From contig NADL03000691.1 in NCBI GenBank assembly GCA_002205965.3, forward strand, positions 620,001-684,000: a stretch of 64,000 nt of DNA, given 5' to 3'. A model generated the notes under the pieces. It made no database searches. It was not told the origin of the DNA and saw nothing but the letters and a program-made list of their open reading frames with translations. Positions 55,501 through 64,000 of this stretch are shown here, one piece after another. The stretch's first letter is position 1. Every line of letters starts with the position of its first letter. This DNA is from Kappaphycus alvarezii. Taxonomy: Eukaryota > Rhodophyta > Florideophyceae > Gigartinales > Solieriaceae. A program made the translations under genes and the position numbers.

Positions 55501-56955
55501 AGCGAGGGTAAAATCCAGACCAGACCTTAAGCTGCTAGAGCTGGACAAGAGAAGATTCCCGTTAACGCAGGAACGGTTTCAGTGGCTAAAAAATCCGGGC
55601 AGTTGAGCGTTACCAAAAGTGAAGCTAAGGGAAAGGTGATATCGATAAAAACAAGGCTAGAGCAAGACCTACTATAATACATCCGAGAGCCCTCCTTACC
55701 TCGAACTAAAAGAATGAATAGAATAGCCCAGAAGTACCTCTTGCTACGGCGGTGGAGAAAACAGGTAAAATGCGGAAGTCGCGGTTTACAACTAGGGATA
55801 TTTTTGGACTCCAAAAAGGTATACAATAAGTCCGAAAGAGGCCCTGTGGTTGTGCTTGCGTTAAAATAGTTCCGAGCCTACCGTCTCTCACTAGAAAAAT
55901 TTTTGTGTCGATAACAGACCACCTGGCCGTCCAAACTGCGTTCAAGAGGAAAATAACCACAAAATATTTGCGCGATGGCTCGACTTACTTGCAGAATACC
56001 GATTTGAAAGCATTTAACGACATGGAAGAGTCAACCAGTCGGCAGAATGTCTTTCCAGATCCAAGGATCCGAATAAAAATGTCGCAGAAGAATTAAATAC
56101 TACTGCAGAAGTAACCATCGCTGATACGGGTGGGCCGGCTTGCCACGGAGCCAAATTAAAATCCCGTTTCAATTTCTGAACGAGTTGGAAATCAAGAAAC
56201 TTATTGCGGAACATAGGGACCGGTTGAAATGAAACCAAAAAAATATTTCCGATATGGGAAGGAAAGCTATTTCGGTTGACACAGTCAGATTTCTGGCTAG
56301 TGGCTCTGATAGTTAAAAGAAGAAACGAGATTCTGAAAATCTTTCCTGATGAATTAGGCCATTTTAGCCTTACTGTAACATAACAAATTCATCACGGAAA
56401 TATTTAAGTGACAGAAAATGCATAGAGACATGTATGACTTCGTGAAAAGTTGCGATGGCTGCCAAAAGTTCAATTTAGTCCAAAAATACAAATCCACTCT
56501 CAGTGTTCCTATTACCGGGATATTTGATACATTCTCCCTGGATTTCGCTGGCCCCTTCAATAAAAAACCTTCTCAGAACAAATCTCTTCTCAGAGGTGTT
56601 GAACACCTCACAGGATCTCTATCTGCAATGCGGATTATGGACGCCACCGCAGAAGCAATAATTGAATTTATAAAGAAGGAATTAATCAAGCCATTTTGAC
56701 TGCCTACGAGAATCAATTCAGACAACGCGCTTTGCTTTACGACTACAATTCTTGCCAAATGTATAAGGAAAACGAAATTAAGAGCAAACGGTTCTGGCCT
56801 ATTTTTCTATGTCTAACAGGAAGGCGAGGAGGATGGAGGGAACTCTTAAAAGGGCTAAATCAAGAATTATATTGGGTAGCGACGCTCTCTGGGAGGGCGT
56901 TGTTAGTTCTGTACGGGTACAGGCGTAACAGAAGCAGAAGCGATGTGCGCTCCGT
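55501..56955 (+). pseudogene. Deleted Pol relic of the older gypsy relative
   Basis: Protease and reverse transcriptase are missing. The sequence jumps to the RNase H end (FRAYRLSLEKF near 55875), then the integrase zinc motif (CDGCQKFN near 56455), SLDFAGPFNKK, EFIKKELIKPF and LYGYRRNRSRS (to about 56950). It is then cut off by an inverted copia remnant. Confidence 0.7.
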
Positions 56956-57900
56956 TGATGTAAAGCTTCTGCCCAAATTTTGCTTCTAAGTGAAGCATGC
57001 GATAGCATACTGCGTACTTTGTTAAGCACTGTTCTGTTCATTCTCTTAGCCATTCTATTTGACTGTGGATTTTATCGTACAGGAGTAGTATGAGCAATAC
57101 CATTCGTGCTGCAGAACGACTTCATATCATTATTGACGAGCTCACAACCATTATTGGTGTATAAGCGCTTCCTTTTGTATCCAGGGTGCAATTTAAACGA
57201 TTCATTGAAACGTATGAAGGTTTTAGTTACCTCACTATTTGATTGAAGTGTGACCACAGAAACCTAGGCCGAGGCACCGTCATTAAATGTCACGAAGTAA
57301 ATTGCATTAAACCACGTAGTTTTGTGTAGTGGCACACACACCTCGGAGAAATGTACTTCTCCAACCTCCTTAGATGACGGGAATAGCTTTCTATTGAACA
57401 TTTTTCTTGTTTGCTTACCCTTGAGTCACGGTATGCAGTCAATTTTAGACGCATTTTCTCTAATCTCTATTCCGGTACCGACTTCGGACTTTACGATACT
57501 GTCGAAGATGCTGGAGCTATTTTCCAAATCTCTGGTGCCATAGGCTCCGGACCTTTGGTCTTGCTAAATGCCACAGTGCATAAACAGACTTTGTTCCTAG
57601 TTGTCTTACTAGAGTACCTCATGCAAAGTTTAGTCCAAAGTTCATTGGGTGATTTAGAGTATTTTTGTACAAATGTTAGGGGCTTGTCTCCGAAAGACGT
57701 AATGAGCATGGCTGAGGCCTTCAATTTCCTCTTATCGAAGTTCTGCTGTTGAATGATAACTTGAGAGTCATCATGGTCACTTCTTTTTCCCAATAACGAT
57801 ACTCAGACATTCTTTTGTCTCAAAAACGACCTTCTCGCGAAGTTTCCTCAGTCGAAAGCTTTCTGTATGGTAAACATTGAATTTTGATATCTCAAGTTTG
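56956..57900 (-). pseudogene. Ty1/copia gag-integrase remnant
   Basis: On the minus strand the sequence starts near 57900 with KLEISKFN and RLRKLREKV, as in copia Gag. It continues through WTKLCMRYSSKTTRNKV (57630) and after a deletion enters integrase: YFVTFND, LYTNNGCELVNND (second catalytic Asp changed to Asn), and AKRMNRTVLNKVRSML near 57040, ending at about 56955. Protease, reverse transcriptase and RNase H are absent. It belongs to a different copia lineage from the element at 46669-51120, whose integrase motifs differ. Confidence 0.7.
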
Positions 57901-58189
57901 TCTTCTTTCGAAGATTTCATTGTTGGTCTTAAACCAAGCAGTAGCGATGCTACACTGAAACGGGGTTGGTATATCAGCGACGGATACGGAAGTAAGACTT
58001 GATGCAAGGTTGAAAGTGGTAGATTTACTAAAGACGACTGTACTGTTTGTTTTTTTTGTGTAGATGAGTTGATACTTAAGACCTCATGCATTGCCATAAG
58101 TACTCGTCCAGCTGAAAATTCACGGTCTGTCTTCACATTCGGAGTAGATGTATTACATGTAGTAAAGTCATGATTAAATATTAACAATC

Positions 58190-58345
58190 AAAGAAAGTTC
58201 ATGACGCATTCAATAAGCGGTTGACAGGTTGAATTTCAAAGATGTCTTAAACATTTTATCAACTGTGACAATTTCATTGCGTCCATTTGTCGCGTCTCGT
58301 CGAGCAATTAGAAGCATAATGTTGTCGAAGTAGCACTAATGGACC
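58190..58345 (-). repeat. Copia-LTR-like sequence beside the remnant
   Basis: Related to 930-1090 (ttcatgac-cattcaataagcggttg, ttgcgtc). Its position upstream of the copia gag suggests it is the 5' LTR or leader. The ends are not defined. Confidence 0.4.
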
Positions 58346-58391
58346 CATCGAACGATGGCTAGGGCATATGTTTTTATGGTCTAGGATAACA

Positions 58392-58770
58392 TGGCGAGCG
58401 ATACTGTGAAATTCATTTTGATCGCTAGCTTGTAGAAGAACACGGTCTCGAAATCCCTGGCGTTGCGATACGAGACGAGCAGCATGTGAGATTGCTTCCG
58501 TGCCACTCTCTATTTCTATGCGTAGTTGGTGTAGGAAGAGTTATGAATGTATCCGCTGGCATGGTTTTCAACCGAGCATCCGGGGAATCAAGCTAAGCAT
58601 CCAATTGCCTACAATTTATAAGTAGAGGGAAGTTGATTAGGTCGTAAAGTAGAGACAGGGGTGGGTGGTAAGGAATGGGGGAAGCTAAAGGCCCAACAAA
58701 TGTCATAAGCAGGAGGGAGTGGGCCCTGACCTTGGAGGAGGTCAACAATAGCCCTACTGGGCGGCGGCAA
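58392..58770 (-). repeat. Repeat, inverted partner of 63624-64000
   Basis: About 370 bp is repeated in the opposite orientation at 63624-64000, 5 kb away, with high similarity (gtctcgaaat-cctggcgttg, gaatgtatccgctggcatgg, tagggctattg). On its minus strand the shared open frame reads ARLKTMPADTFITLPT and then HGSNLT, which could be the end of a LINE endonuclease domain (T-F, P-T, G-S-x-L). That assignment is weak. Confidence 0.65.
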
Positions 58771-58931
58771 TAGCGGTTGAAGTAGCTGAGAGAAAGATAT
58801 TTTGCAAAACTATGAACATTAAATGAAACACTCAAATCATAATTATTGTAAATCGTCGAATAATACACTAATCTATTTAAACTGTCACCGTTTTCTAATT
58901 TAATCTTTGCGCTTCAACTTTTTTGGAGAGA

Positions 58932-59070
58932 TAGTTTGGTTCTTTAATTTTTGAAAAGTGCGGTTCGGTTATCCCCGGTGTTTGCTAGACATGCTCAGGA
59001 TAATGGGTAATGTGATTCATGTGCCTAAATGGCTGGCTCGAAGCCTGTCAGCGGGCATGAGGGATTAGAC
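58932..59070 (+). repeat. Short interspersed repeat, 140-bp form
   Basis: It matches 32791-32930 over its whole length, including the caaatggctggctcgaagcctgtc-like hairpin end. An inverted core lies at about 59865-59935, so the LINE-A copy between them is framed by inverted copies. Confidence 0.65.
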
Positions 59071-59284
59071 ATCACGGCTACTGTCGCATGCCTCTGAGTT
59101 AAAGCTAGGAGAGATTACCCAGCGAAAAAGGGCAAAAGATTTAATTAAATTTTAATAGAGGTTCTGTACCTCATGCATCCAGTGTAACACTGAGATTTGA
59201 GGTGTGATTTTGCTACAGCCCAAACATCTTTCACAGTAAACAGCCCCCTCCTTTCCCCTGCATTAAAGGAATGAATGTGGGGTG

Positions 59285-59840
59285 CATTACTATTCGACCA
59301 TACCTCTCACGGCGGTTGCAATGAAAGATTAATTTCTTCTATGCTTCGCAGATACGGCCCTATTGAGAAAGGTGAGCGTATTAAAAGTGTGAGCCTTCTT
59401 GTAAGAGGGCGCCAGGGGTTGACGAACGTGACATCGAAGAAGTCCGTTCTTCCATCGCATCCGATCGCTTGAATGTTTCGATTTATGTGATGGAACCCGT
59501 CCAGCGGTTCGACGGCTGGATGGCAAGCCACTTTCTGTAGACCTTGCGCGAGGAGAACTACTTGGCGGTTGAGTGCTCGCGCTTGTGCCAATCTACACTC
59601 TAGGAGGTTGGTATCTGGACGCATGTACTCTGTTACATGACGCAGCAAGGAACGTAGCCGTGAAGTAAGTAAAGACGTACGAAAAAGTGCGGGGTGCTGT
59701 AATGAAAATTCAAGCTGCAGCAGCCGTTATGTCCAATGCGCCCTACTTGATGGCTGGCATCAATATGGCCTTTTAGTGATCTCTGTTCCTCCTCTATTAA
59801 TTACTGTGTCGGTATATTTTGCAGATTCAATTGCGGTTGA
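59285..59840 (+). pseudogene. LINE-A copy with internal 5' inversion
   Basis: From about 59575 rightwards the plus strand carries the LINE-A end (gcttgtgccaatctacactc, aggaacgtagccgtga, tgatggctggcat). From 59575 leftwards the minus strand carries the part that should precede it: HPAVEPLDGF, TDFFDVTFVNP and a KHRRN-like segment, down to about 59290. The two pieces meet back to back and together make a continuous LINE-A end, the arrangement produced by twin priming during LINE insertion. Stops are present. Confidence 0.65.
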
Positions 59841-59864
59841 CTTACATGAATCATTATCCTGAGA

Positions 59865-59935
59865 ATGTCTAGCATACACCGGGGGATAGCTGAACAGGAC
59901 TTTTCAAAAATTAAAGAATTAAATCATTCTCTTCA
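59865..59935 (-). repeat. Short interspersed repeat core, inverted
   Basis: Inverse of the 74-bp core (gtctagcatacaccggggga, ttttcaaaaattaaagaatt). Closest to the copies at 32791 and 58932. Confidence 0.6.
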
Positions 59936-60771
59936 TTGCGGTTGTCTCGAAAACTTTAGATATTTGGAATATTTCTTCCAAAAGTACAAACAACCTATCC
60001 TTTGCCTGGTTCTGTGTCTGCGATGCCTACAGTAGAGGAGATGATCTAAGAAACAGCTGAGGTTTTCCGGGCGGTTTCGTCTTGAGCACGGCACAACCCA
60101 AGGGATCCGCGAGAATTGGAAAAAGTACTGGAGTCTCGCTGCGAATTCAAGGGTTCCATAACTAGCACTGAGCCCGGAGCATGAAATGCAGCAAACCCGC
60201 ACCTTGGCACCTCGAAAGGTCATATAGGCGCTGAATGCCTGCCTTCTTTGATCCCGGGCGGGGCATACTTTCCTGCATTGTTGCATCAAAGGCATCACTT
60301 AGTTTCTTTGCGATGTTGTGGTGCGTGAGCAAAATGTATTAAATAGGAGAACTCTTGACTGCAGACAAACAAGTGACCAATTTCGAGGTGGGCGTATAGA
60401 GCGTCGTTGCACGTTGGGAGTTCCTGGTAAGAGTAGGCGGAGCAACACTCCACAGCCTGTTTGTGGCGGAGCTTGACGTGAAAAAATCGCCCGGAGAGAT
60501 TTTTTGGCGAAAGAGGGTCCGATTCCAAGGAAAGGCCACTTCGCATCCGGTGATTTAATTGGAAGGAGGAGTTTACGGAATAATCCCGAATCTAAGACCC
60601 CCCCTGCAAATTTGCGGACGCAGCGCTCCACCATCGCCGATCATGGCAGCGGCCGCCGCGGTGGACAAAGTTGGGAATACGCGCAGTCAGTAGCCGAGAT
60701 AGAATACTATAAAGCAACTTCGGAGAAGCTAGAAGAATATTGGCGTGTATCAGATTTCCCTGATGTCGTCT
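59936..60771. other. No recognised gene
   Basis: Relatively GC-rich, with overlapping frames of 80-121 codons on the minus strand (60634-59933) that are not recognisable. They could be a decayed gene or repeat. I see no motif to decide. Confidence 0.35.
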
Positions 60772-61375
60772 AATAGGGAGGGAATGGCGCCGAAGAAAGA
60801 GGATACCACTGACTACCCGAGGTGAGAGTCGTGAGCGACTAAAGTGCCACAGTAGACTTTAAAATGTGGTAGATAGAAGTGAGCGCACACGCTGAGTGAC
60901 TGAGCCAGTATCCAACTATAAAGGAGCAATCTATACGAACTATGCTCCGCCACAGGCAAAAAAGGTTTTCGGGTTTGAAGCTCAATCTCATGAATCTCAA
61001 CTTCCAACTATTCGGGAATGGATTTGAAGTTGTCTGGCAGCTTCCCATATACTCTATGGTGTGTGCGACTTAGTTTTGTGAGCGTCCAACTAGGACCTGC
61101 TGATCCCTCAGTACTTATAAAATCTCACTCGTACCCCTCCTTGTATACAGATCCGAACTGGCAAAATTTGCAGCACCTGCGCAGTACTTTTGCCAGAACT
61201 GCACCGCTACAGTACAATGCAAAGCATCCCTCTAAAAATAATTGAAAATGAAAGTTGCATCCCAATGCCAGCACAGCCAGCGCAGCATGCCTAAATAGTA
61301 TTCAGGAAGCGCAGAGTGCCAGCTCATCAAGGGCAGTCAGCGTCGAGTGCCAAAATAGTGTCCCGAAAGAACTCA
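60772..61375 (-). repeat. Solo gypsy LTR, divergent subfamily with type B-like U3
   Basis: Inverted R/U5 motifs (gcgactaaagtgccac, tcaacttccaactattcggg) are followed by tccctctaaaaataattgaa and a degenerate GCTGCGCTGGC array (cagcacagccagcgcagcat). The U5 part matches the older gypsy LTR at 54350-54504, and the U3 part matches type B. The outer ends are approximate. Confidence 0.55.
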
Positions 61376-61389
61376 TTTCCAACAACGGT

Positions 61390-62330
61390 TAAAAAGCCAC
61401 GAAATTGCCTACCATTTTCTAATTTTCCCAAAGCCGTGAAATTATTCGAAGAGATCGCCAACTTAAAAATCGATATAACCGTCGTTAAAATAATAACCCT
61501 GTAATGAAACAACCCATCGCTTTACCCACCCTTTTTGCTATCAACATTACCAGCCTCTACTCTTTCCTCATCATCGACATGATATCCAGACCCCGCTGAC
61601 CTGTCAATGTCCTGTCCTTGATGGTCAATGGGCCAGCAAACTGCGAATAGTACTATGAAAGAATGGACCGGGAATGCAGTCTAAAGGGGCTCCGCTGTCA
61701 CTGCGAAGAAAAGACAGAGGAGATAGAGGAGGAGTTAGGAGTGAGGTGACAAAGGAGATGGTAGAGGCAGTGAGGCAGGGACTGAAGTATAGAAGGAGGA
61801 TGCAGGAGTGGATTAAGAGAGATCGAAAGGAATGTGAGACTGAATGGAACAATAAAAGCACTGGTGTACAGCAGTAGGGGAGCTACTGTAAAGAAAGGAG
61901 GCGATATTGAGGGAAAATCGTTATTCCGGACTCAACTGCTTGGGACGAGGCCGATGTTTGGGTATTGATAATATGAATTTGAGAATTTGCTTATGTTGAA
62001 GCAGCTATCTGTCAGTCTAGGCAGTTAGATAGAATTTTAGGGACTGAATAATGAGTAATTGCTTAGCTACAATCTCGAAGATTATTATTAGTAATATGAA
62101 ATAATTGTATATGTTCCGATAGTATCTACTGCCATTTTCAATGGTCCATAAGATTACTTTAAATGCAAATTTGGTATTTGGTATGTGTTTTTGAGACATT
62201 GGGGCTACCGATAAAAAGCTACATAGAAAATGGGAGTAGATAAAATCCTCTCTGAAAGATCCAGAAAGCTGAGAAACAACTTCAAGTACAAACCGTAGTA
62301 CCATTCTTGGATTTAACAAATCTATCTTAA
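61390..62330 (+). repeat. Degraded long-type gypsy LTR
   Basis: The U3 reading-frame trace is visible: MVNGPANCE at about 61620, a purine-rich middle, and KIVIPDS near 61915. It is followed by a weak R region (gagacattggggctaccga, caacttcaagtac) up to about 62300. Both ends are lost. Confidence 0.45.
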
Positions 62331-62825
62331 GACGATTGACTCTGCGAATTTCATCCTAGGCAGAATCTTTCTTATGAGGTGTGATAATTGGTTATATTGC
62401 TAAGTTCGGATTTGCAGAAGCATAAATAAATTTGGCGATGCTATTTGAGCAGCTGATAGTTGTGAGAAATGTTTAAATACGAGAGGCTGATAAAACGTTT
62501 AAATTTTCACCTCGTCAAGAATACTGAGGAGACGATTATTTGACATTTCGGGCTAGACATCGCCATACTTCAACAAATGCAGAAGTGAATGAAAAAAATA
62601 AAACTTCATAGGATGAAACTCTCGGAGCCAGTCATGCCAGGACAGAACTATTGCAAACGAGAAGAGTGCTTCCGAGTTATAGCTGTGGATACAAGAAAAA
62701 ATAACCAGAAAAGGAAATGGAAAGGCTACAAGAGATTATGGAAGGGGAAATGTCAACCAACCATGCTCAGATACTAGCGTTGAAAATAATGTTCCATGGG
62801 GCAAAATTGGAATGTTAACTTCCGG
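62331..62825. other. No supported gene
   Basis: Short frames only. No recognisable repeat. Confidence 0.45.
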
Positions 62826-63622
62826 GCTACTTAGGCCTGCAGTTGAAGCTGTTTCCAGTTTGCGCGCTCTCCACTGGAGGATCCTTTCAACTCAGTTCAT
62901 ACATAATTTTGGCAACTCTCAAATCTCAAACAGACACACTAAATGCAATAAAATACAATAGAGAGAATCGTGTGGGAGAGAAAGACAAAAAATAGAGACT
63001 ATCACGCTAAGCATATTTTTTTCCCGCTGACCATCTTAGTACTGGAGATCAGAGCCGAGCACTTTCTCTTAAATATCCATACTTCCAATGAATTTTCTAA
63101 AAATTCTGTGGAACGTATCAGAATGATACATAATTTCTTTTAACAAATCAAACTCCATCCATTACTCCCCAAACCCCTCAAACTTTGCCTTATTCCCGGC
63201 ATAAGTGTCCCAAATAAGGCCTATGTCCTACATTTCGCTCTATTCTCCACAAAAGCTCCCCCAAAGTTGTTAAGCAGTGGCTCTCACGTGCTCAACCTGT
63301 CATTTTCCTCTTCCGACCTCTCCACACCTCTTCAGCCTCCCTATGCACATCAGTCTTTTCTACATCCTCTTCATCTTGTATTTTCTATGTCTACCCAGCC
63401 TCCACGAAGCAATGCCACCGGAGCTATTCCCTAGAAAACTCCTGTTTCCTTGTTATATGATAACTATCGTAGGCAGTTTTCTCACTGCTCCTCACAGGCA
63501 CTTAATTGATGGTTCAGTGGATTCTGGATCAGTTTGTGAATGTGGGGGATGGAGGGAGATTTAGTATGCTGAGAAAAGATAGTGTGGGTTGATGGAACGG
63601 TTGATGGCAGTTACTTCAATCG
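62826..63622 (-). repeat. Degraded long-type gypsy LTR, inverted
   Basis: Inverted R motifs (tcaaacagacacactaaatg, atcgtgtgggagagaaagac) are followed by the inverted U3 reading-frame region, with a DDYC-like segment on the minus strand near 63450. It abuts the 63624-64000 repeat. Confidence 0.45.
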
Positions 63623-63623
63623 C

Positions 63624-64000
63624 CATTGATGCCGCCCAGTAGGGCTATTGCTGACCTCCTCCAGGGTCAAGGCACACTCACTCCTGCTTATGAAATTGGT
63701 TGCGCCTATAGCTTCTCCATTCCTTACCACCCAGCCCTGTCTCTACTTTACGACCCAATCAACTTCCTTCTACTTAAAAATTGTAGGCCTTTGGATGCGT
63801 CGCTTGATTTACCGGATGCTCGGTTGAAAACCATGCCAGCGGATACATTCATAACTCTTCCTACACTAACTATGCATATAGATAAAGATTGGCACGGAAG
63901 CAATCTTACATACTGCTCGCCTCGTATCGCAACGCCAGGTATTTCGAGACCATGATCTTCTAAACGCTAGAGATCACAATTCATTTCACATTATCGCTCG
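63624..64000 (+). repeat. Repeat, inverted partner of 58392-58770
   Basis: Open on the plus strand from 63626 to 63955 in the frame that is also partly open in the partner. It begins gatgccgcccagtagggcta and runs off the window end. See the partner entry for the possible LINE endonuclease similarity. Confidence 0.65.

Noticed and set aside
58932-59935. A single non-autonomous DNA transposon with 70-bp inverted ends
   Set aside because: The terminal sequences are copies of an independent short repeat that also occurs singly at 32791 and 34979. The interior is LINE-A, so chance framing is more likely.

Overview
The window is eukaryotic nuclear DNA made almost entirely of transposable elements in different states of decay. 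No bacterial operon structure, ribosomal RNA, CRISPR array or convincing intact tRNA was seen. The mixture is Ty3/gypsy and Ty1/copia LTR elements, solo LTRs, LINE 3' ends, a piggyBac copy and foldback repeats, with one plausible compact host gene. The piggyBac transposase is of a type I associate with oomycetes and algae. That fits a repeat-rich protist or algal genome, for example a red alga, but the species is not proven by anything visible here.

Layout. 0.16-1.66 kb: worn long-type gypsy LTR with a copia-like fragment inside. 1.66-10.03 kb: no supported gene, apart from a 153-bp in-frame tandem repeat at 5.8-6.1 kb. 10.04-12.97 kb: piggyBac copy whose transposase is broken by one frameshift and three stops. 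13.4-20.8 kb: gypsy element 1, lying between two paralogous LINE-A 3' ends. 21.4-23.5 kb: LINE-B reverse-transcriptase end split by a solo LTR. 26.3-35.2 kb: long solo LTRs, LINE-B tails and an inverted duplication with nested insertions. 37.0-37.5 kb: the best host-gene candidate, a small secreted Cys-rich and Gly/Asp-rich protein with a TATA box. 37.88-45.38 kb: gypsy element 2, complete, with both LTRs and a 5-bp target-site duplication. 46.67-51.12 kb: nearly complete but decayed Ty1/copia element on the minus strand. 51.1-52.3 kb: long LTR. 54.3-58.3 kb: older gypsy relative fused to an inverted copia remnant. 58.4-64.0 kb: inverted repeats, a LINE-A copy with a twin-priming inversion, and several solo LTRs.

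How the parts work together. Gypsy elements 1 and 2 are close copies of one family, with LTRs of the form TGAT...ATCA and a single gag-pol frame. After the integrase come two tandem, mutually homologous ORFs of unknown function. The first ends and the second begins in a TGATG overlap. Comparing the two copies shows which frameshifts are decay.

The same LTR family exists in a short form of about 720 bp and a long form of about 1.3 kb. The long form carries, inside U3 and in the sense direction, a recurrent acidic reading frame. I consider this U3 ORF and the duplicated 3' ORFs the strongest candidates for something undescribed.

Boundaries are exact where TG/CA ends or paired copies fix them, and approximate elsewhere.
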